Assembly (NCBI RefSeq): GCF_900099905.1
Contig: NZ_FNEE01000026.1
Span: 17,509 to 81,508 of the forward strand
Length of the DNA stretch: 64,000 bases
DNA from: Mesorhizobium muleiense
GTDB taxonomy: Bacteria > Pseudomonadota > Alphaproteobacteria > Rhizobiales > Rhizobiaceae
Reading direction: 5' to 3'
The stretch's first letter is position 1. Every line of letters begins with the position of its first letter. Positions 16,631-22,940 of the stretch are shown here, piece after piece. The notes under the pieces were generated by a model. That model was not told where the DNA came from. It was given only the letters and a program-made list of their open reading frames with translations, and made no database searches. Made by a program: the position numbers and the translations under genes.

Positions 16631-16676
16631 TTGACCGTTGCGCAGTGTTGCGCTTATTGTTGCGATGATGACAACA
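16631..16676 (+). promoter_or_regulatory. Rightward early promoter with three TTGCG elements
   Basis: -35 TTGACC at 16631-16636 and a weak -10 TATTGT at 16655-16660, spaced 18 bases. GTTGCG elements at 16637-16642, 16647-16652 and 16659-16664 cover the promoter, and ACAACA follows at 16671-16676. This is the densest cluster in the window and should be a major control point. Confidence 0.6.
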
Positions 16677-16700
16677 TCAACAACAGTAGGAGCAACAGCA

Positions 16701-17561
16701 GTGAACCAACTCGTCACGATCCCCAAGGGCTTCAAGCCGGGCGTCTATCACGGCGTTCCGAATGAAGCGTATCACGCCGGCCCAGGCGTCTCTAAGTCGG
16801 GCCTGTGGACGATAGAGACGCAATCGCCGGCTCACTACAAATTCGGCGAGCGCACGGCAACTAAGGCGCTCGACTTCGGCGAAGCCTGCCACCTCGCCAT
16901 CCTCCAGCCCGATCTATTCGAGGCCAAGGTTGTTCGCGGCCCAGACGACAGGCGCGGCAACAAGTGGAAAGACCTCGCCGAAGTCTGCACGGCCGATGGC
17001 AAATTGCTGCTCACCTCGGGTGATTATGATGGCGTGCTTGCAATCCGCGATACCGTTCACGCCGACGAGCGGATCAACTCAATCATCACAGGCGGCAAGC
17101 CCGAGATCGAGGCATCCGGCTACTGGATCGATCCGGCGACCGGCCAGATTTGCCGTTGCCGCCCCGATCTTAGCCGCCCCGACTTGCGCGGCATCCTTGA
17201 CGTGAAATCAGCGAGATCGGCGCACCCCGACGCATTCGCTCGCGCCGTCATCAGCTACGGCTATCACGCCCAGGAGGCCCACTATTCGGACGGATGGCGA
17301 GCGCTTGGCCGCGATGTCGATTGGTTCGCCTTCCTCGTTTTCGAGAAGGAGCCGCCTTACGCCTTCGCAGTCTACGAGCTTCCGCCGTCCATCGTGGACG
17401 AGGGCCGCGCCGTCATGCGCAAGGCGCTCGACACCTACGCCGAATGCGTCAAGGCCAACCATTGGCCGGCATATGGTGAGGGCGTTCAGGAGCTTTCGTT
17501 CAAGCGCTGGGCTTACCGGCTCACCGAAGCGCCTGGGCTCGACAGCGAGGAAGCGGCGTGA
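16701..17561 (+). CDS. RecE-like exonuclease (PD-(D/E)XK, exodeoxyribonuclease VIII type)
   Basis: 286 residues from a GTG at 16701, preferred because AGGAG lies 8 bases upstream at 16688-16692. Nuclease core residues are visible: H64 (EACHLAIL), E135/E137 (KPEIEAS), D156 (RCRPDL) and D167-V-K169 (LDVKSAR). It resects double-stranded ends to give a 3' single strand for the annealing protein RecT, whose gene is 170 bases downstream. Phage-type exo/annealase pair. Confidence 0.88.
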   Translation: MNQLVTIPKGFKPGVYHGVPNEAYHAGPGVSKSGLWTIETQSPAHYKFGERTATKALDFGEACHLAILQPDLFEAKVVRGPDDRRGNKWKDLAEVCTADGKLLLTSGDYDGVLAIRDTVHADERINSIITGGKPEIEASGYWIDPATGQICRCRPDLSRPDLRGILDVKSARSAHPDAFARAVISYGYHAQEAHYSDGWRALGRDVDWFAFLVFEKEPPYAFAVYELPPSIVDEGRAVMRKALDTYAECVKANHWPAYGEGVQELSFKRWAYRLTEAPGLDSEEAA

Positions 17562-17764
17562 CGCTCACCCTCGCCGGCCGAACCCGTAAATTTTGGTGCG
17601 CGGCGTACTTCTATCGCCGCGCCGATCCGAGCCGAAACCGCGCCATCGCAGTCGCTGTTCTGGTGCAAGTCAAAGAAACCACAGTCGGCACGGTCCAGGA
17701 TCGCGCCGCCAGCCTGTTGAGAGAGATCAATGTCGCAGACCAGCACACTACCTATGCGGGCTGA
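17558..17764 (+). CDS. Small hypothetical protein between exonuclease and RecT
   Basis: 68 residues from a GTG that overlaps the exonuclease stop as GTGA; its end overlaps recT by 35 bases. Basic N-terminus, then a hydrophobic strand (AIAVAVLVQVKE) and a helical end. No family recognised. The tight overlaps support translation, but the length leaves some doubt. Confidence 0.5.
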   Translation: MTLTLAGRTRKFWCAAYFYRRADPSRNRAIAVAVLVQVKETTVGTVQDRAASLLREINVADQHTTYAG

Positions 17765-18668
17765 GCAGAAGCCGGTCACGCTTCGCGATCACGTCGCGAG
17801 AATGCAGACCGAGTTTGCCAAGGCCTTGCCAGGCCACATCACCGCCGAGAAGTTCGTTCGCACCGCTCAGACGGCGATTGCGTTGACGCGCAATATCGAG
17901 AAGGTGAAGAACCCGCAATCTCTGCTTGCCGCATGTACCAAGGCGGCAGCAGACGGCTTGATCCTGGACGGGCGCGAGGCTGCGCTTGTCGTTGATTACA
18001 ACGGCGATGTCCAATATCGCCCGATGATGCGGGGGCTTCTGAAACTCGCCTACAACAGTGGAGCGATCAAAGGCATCGTTGTTGAAATCGTCCGCAAGGG
18101 CGATGTTTTCCGTCACTCGCCGACAAACCTTTCGCAGCCGATCCATCACGAAATTAATCATGAAGCCGAGCGCGGCGAGCCTCACACGGTCTATGCGCTT
18201 GCCGAAATGAAGGACGGCGGAATTGTCCACGAGGTCATGTCTGTCGCGGACGTGAACCGCATCCGCGACCGATCCGACGCCTACCGGGCATTCAAGGCGA
18301 ACAAGATCAAGTCGACGCCCTGGGCGACCGACTGGAGCGAAATGGCGCGCAAGACGGTGTTTCGTCGCCTGTCGAAATATCTGCCGTCGAGCAGTGACCG
18401 CGACGCGCTGCACCAAGCCGCCGAGCGGATCGATGATGATTACGACTTTGAGGCGACCAATGGTGGCGAGACCGTTCCCGCCGATCCGTTGCCGACCAGC
18501 AAGAAGCGAGGCGGCGCGGCGGCGGCGCTCAAGGACGTTACGCCGAAGAAGGCGGAGCAGGCGAAGCCCGAGCCCGAGCAGGACCAAAGCGACGAGCCCT
18601 ATGACCACGAGACGGGCGAGTTGCTGGACTATGACGGTCCCGACCAGCGACCGGGAGACGACATATGA
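17730..18668 (+). CDS. recT: RecT-type single-strand annealing protein
   Basis: 312 residues. The RecT family core occupies about residues 15-230 (LLAACTKAAADGLILDGREA, YRPMMRGLLKLAYNSG), followed by an acidic, Pro/Lys-rich tail. It anneals complementary single strands made by the upstream exonuclease and supports phage recombination. The ATG at 17730 follows AGAGAG. Confidence 0.93.
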   Translation: MSQTSTLPMRAEQKPVTLRDHVARMQTEFAKALPGHITAEKFVRTAQTAIALTRNIEKVKNPQSLLAACTKAAADGLILDGREAALVVDYNGDVQYRPMMRGLLKLAYNSGAIKGIVVEIVRKGDVFRHSPTNLSQPIHHEINHEAERGEPHTVYALAEMKDGGIVHEVMSVADVNRIRDRSDAYRAFKANKIKSTPWATDWSEMARKTVFRRLSKYLPSSSDRDALHQAAERIDDDYDFEATNGGETVPADPLPTSKKRGGAAAALKDVTPKKAEQAKPEPEQDQSDEPYDHETGELLDYDGPDQRPGDDI

Positions 18669-18868
18669 GCGCCGAGACGATCCCCGGATTTTCGCGCGTG
18701 GAAATCCGCACAGGCGACAAGCGCGACATCGCGAATGCTGCCTACGAACTTAGGCAATTGGCCGACGAACTCGACAGGATCGCCGGCCTTGGACACTGCG
18801 ACGAAACCGCGACGATCCTCGCTCACCACAAGATCAAGGCAACGTCAAAACTACTCAGGGGAACATGA
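18665..18868 (+). CDS. Hypothetical phage protein, 67 aa
   Basis: Not recognised. A short, charged, helical protein (DIANAAYELRQLADELDRIA). It overlaps recT upstream and the next gene downstream, each as ATGA, so the three are translationally coupled. Confidence 0.65.
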   Translation: MSAETIPGFSRVEIRTGDKRDIANAAYELRQLADELDRIAGLGHCDETATILAHHKIKATSKLLRGT

Positions 18869-19254
18869 TGCAGCTTGAAGACGGAAAGTTTTACCGCAGC
18901 AGGATCGGCGACAAGACAGGGCCAATGCGCGCCGGGCCGGATGGAAATTACTTCTGGCTTGGCAGGGCGTACACCAAGGACGGCTATTACAACGGCGACG
19001 GCGAGCCCAGCCGCCATGACCTCATTGAGGAATGGAAGGATCAGCCGCCAGCCAAGCCTGCCGACACCGATCACGTCTTGCAGTTCTTCGCGTTCGACCA
19101 CCTCCCACCCGCATTGAAGGAGATCAGCCGGCCGTTCGGACAGATGGCCGAAAACATGACCAAGACCCTACCCCGCAATCCCGAGCGCACCAAGGCGCTC
19201 AACAAGCTACTGGAGGCCAAAGACGCAGCCGTCCGCGCCTTCATCGCCAAGTAG
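18865..19254 (+). CDS. Two-domain phage protein resembling Tad1/Acb2-type nucleotide sponges
   Basis: 129 residues in two parts. Residues 1-57 look beta-rich with many Gly, Tyr and Arg (GKFYRSRIGDKTGPM, NYFWLGRAYTKDG, HDLIEEW). Residues 68-129 look like two helices joined by a short turn (FDHLPPALKEISRPFGQMAE, then LPRNPERTKALNKLLEAKDA). The second part resembles, from memory, the hairpin domain shared by phage Acb2 and Tad1 proteins, which sequester the cyclic nucleotides of CBASS and Thoeris defence; Tad1 also has a beta-sheet N-terminus and two long C-terminal helices. No alignment was run. It is coupled to the preceding gene by ATGA. A conserved early phage protein of other function is possible. 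Confidence 0.5.
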   Translation: MMQLEDGKFYRSRIGDKTGPMRAGPDGNYFWLGRAYTKDGYYNGDGEPSRHDLIEEWKDQPPAKPADTDHVLQFFAFDHLPPALKEISRPFGQMAENMTKTLPRNPERTKALNKLLEAKDAAVRAFIAK

Positions 19255-19281
19255 TCAACCAGAGAACCGAAGGGAAAATCC

Positions 19282-19539
19282 ATGGACGACATCACAGAGA
19301 CATCGCAGACCGTCGCAGCCGGCCAGTTGCGCGCCTTCATCGAGCGCATCGAGCGCCTGGAGGAAGAAAAGAAGACCATCGGCGACGATATCAAGGAAGT
19401 GTTCGCCGAGGCAAAGGGAACAGGCTTTGATACTAAGGCCATGCGCACGATCATCCGCCAGCGCAAGAAGGACCAGGCCGAGCGGCAGGAGGAAGAAAGC
19501 ATTCTAGACCTCTACAAAGCCGCACTCGGGATGGTCTGA
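19282..19539 (+). CDS. GapR family DNA-binding protein (DUF2312)
   Basis: 85 residues, all-helical with a strong coiled coil (LRAFIERIERLEEEKKTIGDD, then IKEVFAEAKGTGFDTKAMRTII). This is the DUF2312/GapR signature: in Caulobacter GapR clamps overtwisted AT-rich DNA ahead of forks and RNA polymerase. The sequence FDTKAMRTIIRQRKKD is characteristic. A phage copy may assist its own replication or reshape host DNA. Confidence 0.85.
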   Translation: MDDITETSQTVAAGQLRAFIERIERLEEEKKTIGDDIKEVFAEAKGTGFDTKAMRTIIRQRKKDQAERQEEESILDLYKAALGMV

Positions 19540-19586
19540 GGCCAAACCGCGCACCAACCACCACGCCAGCAACGGAGATCATCCAC

Positions 19587-19967
19587 ATGGCAAATCAGAC
19601 TGGAATAGCAATCGTCATCAAGGCATTCCTGCCGACCGGCAAGACGCTGGACGAGCAGTTCAACGCGCTCAGCATCGTCAGGGAGGCGCACGCGACCGGA
19701 GACTATGCGACGCTCTTGAAGGCGGCGACCGTCGAAGACGTGAAGACAGAGCAGAAGACGCGGCGGATCGAGGATCAACCGCAGAGCAATAGCGAAGTCC
19801 AAGAGAAGGTCGAGACCGAGGATGGTATCGAAGGCCAAGAGCAGGCCGAGAACGATCCAGACTTTGCCGAGGTCGAGGGATGGAGCGATGTCGAGGAGGC
19901 CCCCGTGGCGGCCGACGCTGACGTTCCGGATTTCTTGAAGAAGGACAAGAAGTCGAAGGCGGCATAA
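19587..19967 (+). CDS. Hypothetical acidic phage protein, 126 aa
   Basis: Not recognised. The first 55 residues look folded (IAIVIKAFLPTGKTLDEQFN); the rest is Glu/Asp/Gln-rich and probably disordered, ending in a Lys patch (FLKKDKKSKAA). It is the last gene before an operator-like palindrome. Confidence 0.6.
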   Translation: MANQTGIAIVIKAFLPTGKTLDEQFNALSIVREAHATGDYATLLKAATVEDVKTEQKTRRIEDQPQSNSEVQEKVETEDGIEGQEQAENDPDFAEVEGWSDVEEAPVAADADVPDFLKKDKKSKAA

Positions 19968-19970
19968 CAC

Positions 19971-19989
19971 TGTTGCGCTAATCGCAACA
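19971..19989. promoter_or_regulatory. Perfect operator palindrome TGTTGCGctaatCGCAACA
   Basis: A 7-5-7 perfect inverted repeat, the best copy of the phage-wide TGTTGCG element, followed by another TGTTGC at 19990-19995. It lies 67 bases before the zinc-finger gene at 20056. Confidence 0.7.
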
Positions 19990-20055
19990 TGTTGCTATAT
20001 GGGAACCGCGACGCGTTTAAACGTCGTGGTTCTTTTCGCATCAGGAGCGCAACAC

Positions 20056-20424
20056 ATGATCGCCCGACACATCGGATGCCTCGAATGCGGCAAGCTCTGG
20101 AATGACCGCAAGGCGGGCCGACAGTTTTGTTGCACGACATGCCGCATGGCTTTCAACAATCGACGCATGAAACGCGGCGCAGAACTCTATGACCTGTTCC
20201 GCGCCATGCGCCGCGAGCGTGACCAGGCCAAAGCCCTTGGCCTGTGGTCGGAAATGTGCCGCCTCGAATTGCGCTGGCATCAGGAAGACGAAGCGACCAG
20301 GCCAGGCCGGCGCTCTTACATGCCGCCAGCCAAGGCGCTGGCGAACTTGCGCGAGACCGGGCGCTTGCCGATAGGCGATGTCTTGGTGCGCGACAACGCA
20401 ACCGGATCAAGGCGGAGGGCGTGA
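20056..20424 (+). CDS. Small zinc-finger phage protein
   Basis: 122 residues from ATG 20056 (a longer frame from 19999 starts inside the operator region). A four-cysteine knuckle CLEC...CCTTC lies in the first 30 residues (LECGKLW, FCCTTCRMAFNNRR). The rest is helical and basic. The pattern resembles rRNA- or DNA-binding zinc ribbons found in rhizobial phages; function unknown. Confidence 0.65.
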   Translation: MIARHIGCLECGKLWNDRKAGRQFCCTTCRMAFNNRRMKRGAELYDLFRAMRRERDQAKALGLWSEMCRLELRWHQEDEATRPGRRSYMPPAKALANLRETGRLPIGDVLVRDNATGSRRRA

Positions 20425-20426
20425 TC

Positions 20427-20741
20427 ATGGTGTTCAACTCAGATAGCTACTACGCAAACAAGTATGCCGCCAGCGCATGGGAGAACCTAGCACGAGCACG
20501 TGAGATCAAGGGCAGGATCGAGCGCGGTGAACAGGTCTACGATTGGGAAGCGAACCGCATAGGAATGTTCGCGCCTCGCCCTGATCGATATGCGCCTAAG
20601 CCTCAGCCATCGGCGCTTGAGGGCTCTCAACCGCCGCCGCCGATTATTTCCAGCAGCCTTGCGCCGAGCCGTAGCGCTTGGTCGAAACGACCCATCGCGA
20701 CAAAGGTTCTTCCTCAGTCGCGAGGCGCACCGGATTGTTGA
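20427..20741 (+). CDS. Hypothetical phage protein, 104 aa
   Basis: Begins MVFNSDSYYANKYAASAWEN and continues into a helix (LARAREIKGRIERG) and YDWEANRI, a pattern I associate with small conserved proteins of rhizobial phages. The last 40 residues are Pro/Ser-rich and overlap the Rz/Rz1 genes on the other strand, so the true protein may be functional only in its first 50 residues. It is 2 bases after the zinc-finger stop. Confidence 0.55.
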   Translation: MVFNSDSYYANKYAASAWENLARAREIKGRIERGEQVYDWEANRIGMFAPRPDRYAPKPQPSALEGSQPPPPIISSSLAPSRSAWSKRPIATKVLPQSRGAPDC

Positions 20742-20850
20742 TCTTCGGCGGCGGCGTCCAGCCTGCGCAATTGCTCGCACTCGTCGCGCACCCCGCCAAG
20801 CTCAACGCACAAAGCAGCAGCATCCATATTCTTGACAGTCGCATCGACAT
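20644..20850 (-). CDS. Rz1-like outer-membrane lipoprotein spanin, nested in Rz
   Basis: 68 residues with a short signal sequence and lipobox LAGC (Cys about residue 21), then a Pro-containing mature part of about 47 residues. It starts inside the Rz-like gene in another frame and extends past its end, the classic nested spanin arrangement. With Rz it fuses inner and outer membranes at the last step of lysis. Confidence 0.75.
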   Translation of the reverse strand: MSMRLSRIWMLLLCALSLAGCATSASNCAGWTPPPKINNPVRLATEEEPLSRWVVSTKRYGSAQGCWK

Positions 20851-20989
20851 CGTTCCGTTTCTGGTAGGCCTTCACTGTGTCTTTCAGGACTTCGACGCGC
20901 CCATCAGAACGGCCCTTGGCGTATCCGCCAAGGAACAGCGCGACACAGATCAACGCCGCCGCCACGAGCCTCCAAAGCAACATTGTCAC
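20714..20989 (-). CDS. Rz-like inner-membrane spanin
   Basis: 91 residues: an N-terminal membrane segment (LLWRLVAAALICVALFLGGY) followed by a periplasmic helical domain (VEVLKDTVKAYQKRNDVDAT) with heptad character. It overlaps the holin candidate upstream by 4 bases and contains the Rz1 frame. Confidence 0.75.
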   Translation of the reverse strand: MTMLLWRLVAAALICVALFLGGYAKGRSDGRVEVLKDTVKAYQKRNDVDATVKNMDAAALCVELGGVRDECEQLRRLDAAAEDQQSGAPRD

Positions 20990-21207
20990 TTGCTCGCCTC
21001 GTCATCGTCAGGCAGGACAGCGGCGCGAGGGCGCATCCAAATGTTTGTGAGAACCACGAAGATCGTGAAGTACGGCAGATACTTCGGTGGAACGATGTCG
21101 CCCCAATAGATGCCACCAAGCGATTGCAGGATATCCGGCAGCGCGAGGGCAGCGGCGGCGAGGATGTTGAAAATCCAGGTGCGCCAGCGGCGCAAGGTCT
21201 TGATCAT
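20986..21207 (-). CDS. Putative holin
   Basis: 73 residues from ATG 21207 (GGAG upstream). A basic start (MIKTLRRWRTW), two hydrophobic segments (IFNILAAAALALPDIL, then YLPYFTIFVVLTNIWM), and a charged acidic tail. Its position before the spanins and its size fit a holin that permeabilises the inner membrane. The endolysin gene it would serve is elsewhere, at 7510-8301. Confidence 0.65.
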   Translation of the reverse strand: MIKTLRRWRTWIFNILAAAALALPDILQSLGGIYWGDIVPPKYLPYFTIFVVLTNIWMRPRAAVLPDDDEASK

Positions 21208-21265
21208 GGCATGATCTCCAGGTTCGGCGGGAGACCATGAACCGGCAAGAGTTGACGCGGAAAAC

Positions 21266-21673
21266 TCAGGTGATCCGCAACCAATGCCGAATAGCCGCAA
21301 CGGCGGCATCGCCAGCCCACATGATAAGCGCGCCGAACGACAAGCCACCGAGCGCCAGGAGGCCGGCGATCCCGATCCCGATTGTCTTCATGCGCTTCCA
21401 ATCCTGGACGGACGGAAGAACTTCATCTTGGTTTGCCTCGACCTTTCCGGCGAGCGCCTTGATCTCGTCGCGAACCTGGGCATCAACCTTGCCCGCGATT
21501 GCCACGTCAGTTCTCAGGTTGGCAATCTCGTTGCCCTGCTCGTCAAGCCGATGATGGATGACGGCGCGGCTTTCATGCGCAAGACGCTTTTCGTCGCCGA
21601 AGTCGTCACGCAATCGGTTTACGCCTTCCTGGACGCGCCCGAGAGCTAACATTACATCGTTGATGTCTGCCAA
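21266..21673 (-). CDS. DUF1515-like coiled-coil membrane protein
   Basis: 135 residues: about 90 residues of coiled coil (VQEGVNRLRDDFGDEKRLAH, IANLRTDVAIAGKVDAQVRDE), then one membrane segment (IGIGIAGLLALGGLSFGALI) and a short amphipathic end. This matches DUF1515, which often sits in rhizobial phage lysis regions; a second holin or lysis regulator is possible. Confidence 0.7.
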   Translation of the reverse strand: MADINDVMLALGRVQEGVNRLRDDFGDEKRLAHESRAVIHHRLDEQGNEIANLRTDVAIAGKVDAQVRDEIKALAGKVEANQDEVLPSVQDWKRMKTIGIGIAGLLALGGLSFGALIMWAGDAAVAAIRHWLRIT

Positions 21674-21725
21674 TAGACCAGTCTCCGCGCGGCTATTGGA
21701 ATAACGTAGCTAGAGGCAAAAGGTT

Positions 21726-21741
21726 GGCTGTACAAACAGCC
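21726..21741 (+). other. Hairpin upstream of the acyltransferase moron
   Basis: GGCTGT-acaa-ACAGCC, a perfect 6-bp stem in the 136-base gap before the acyltransferase gene. It could be an operator or an mRNA leader stem of an independently controlled gene. Confidence 0.35.
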
Positions 21742-21809
21742 TGCTACACCTCTTGCGAGTAGGTCCGGTGGTCTGGTATCGCTTTCAAAATGGGTGACGA
21801 GGTCTGATC

Positions 21810-22940
21810 ATGCGCGGCAAGCGGGGCGAGCGACTAATTGGTCTGGATATTCTTAGGATTTTCTCGGCTTTTTCTGTGATGTTTTTTCATCTTGCTTTCT
21901 GGTCATGGGCACCAGAGGCCGACAACACCCCGAAATTAATCACCGGGGGCATGCACCAATTTCCAGAACTGATTTCGCTCAGTTGGTGGGGATGGGTCGG
22001 CGTAGAGACGTTCTTTGTCATCTCGGGTTTCGTCATCTCTTTTTCGGCCTCGCAGGCCACACCGGAGTCGTTCTTCTTCGGGCGCGTCTTCCGGCTCCTG
22101 CCCTCGGCCGTCATCTGTGCCACGATCACGGCGGCGGTTTGCGTGGTCGCCGCGCCGTTGACGCTTACAGAAATCATCGTGCGATACATCAGGTCCGTGA
22201 TCTTCTGGCCCGGAGGCCCTTGGATCGATGGCGTCTACTGGACGCTCGGCATCGAGGTTGCGTTCTACAGCCTGGTGCTTGTGCTCTTGGCCATGGGTCG
22301 GCGGCATCTGATCGAGCCGGCCATGGTGGTTGTCGGCCTCGCCAGCTTGACCTTCTGGCTCGTAAGTGATGGCTTGCCAGACCAATTGCCGATTAGGGTC
22401 ATGCAACTCACGCTGATGCACCATGGCATGTACTTCGGCCTTGGCGTGGTCATGTCTGCCGCCTTCATGCGTGGTCTCACACCGCTCAGGACTGGCCTCT
22501 GCGCCCTATTCCTTGCCGGTGGAACCATTCCAATCACGCACCAGGTTTCAGGACTGGCCGCGATAGAGGGGCTCTCGTCGCTGTGGACCCCGGCTTTCGT
22601 CTGGATCGCGTGTGTCGTTGCCTTTGGGCTCTTCATTGCCTTCGATACCAGGATAGCTGCGATCCTTAGTGATCGGACCAAGCGGGCAATAGCCATGCTC
22701 GGGGTCGCGACCTACCCGCTCTACCTGCTCCACGACATCTTCGGGGCTTGGCTGATGACGATCATAGCCGAGCGCTATAGCGCGTTGGCCTTCAGTATGA
22801 TCGTCACGACGATCATGTCTCTCGTAATCGTGGCCTTCCTTGAAGCGCCGCCTGTGCGCGCGGCCATCAAAGGCGCGATCGCAAAGGCAATGCTGATCAG
22901 TACGCGAGCAGATCCTTGGTGGAGTAAGTATCGCCCGTGA
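21810..22940 (+). CDS. Acyltransferase 3 family protein (O-antigen/exopolysaccharide acetylase), moron
   Basis: 376 residues with about ten membrane segments, of the OafA/YrhL acyltransferase 3 family. The opening GLDILRIFSAFSVMFFHLAFW carries the conserved R and the essential His of the FHL motif, and ETFFVISGFVI is the second family block. These proteins acetylate surface polysaccharides. It is the only rightward gene inside the 27-kb leftward late module and its 3' end overlaps the tail spike gene by 44 bases, so it should be expressed from its own promoter in the lysogen. Likely lysogenic conversion that alters the phage receptor. Confidence 0.85.
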   Translation: MRGKRGERLIGLDILRIFSAFSVMFFHLAFWSWAPEADNTPKLITGGMHQFPELISLSWWGWVGVETFFVISGFVISFSASQATPESFFFGRVFRLLPSAVICATITAAVCVVAAPLTLTEIIVRYIRSVIFWPGGPWIDGVYWTLGIEVAFYSLVLVLLAMGRRHLIEPAMVVVGLASLTFWLVSDGLPDQLPIRVMQLTLMHHGMYFGLGVVMSAAFMRGLTPLRTGLCALFLAGGTIPITHQVSGLAAIEGLSSLWTPAFVWIACVVAFGLFIAFDTRIAAILSDRTKRAIAMLGVATYPLYLLHDIFGAWLMTIIAERYSALAFSMIVTTIMSLVIVAFLEAPPVRAAIKGAIAKAMLISTRADPWWSKYRP

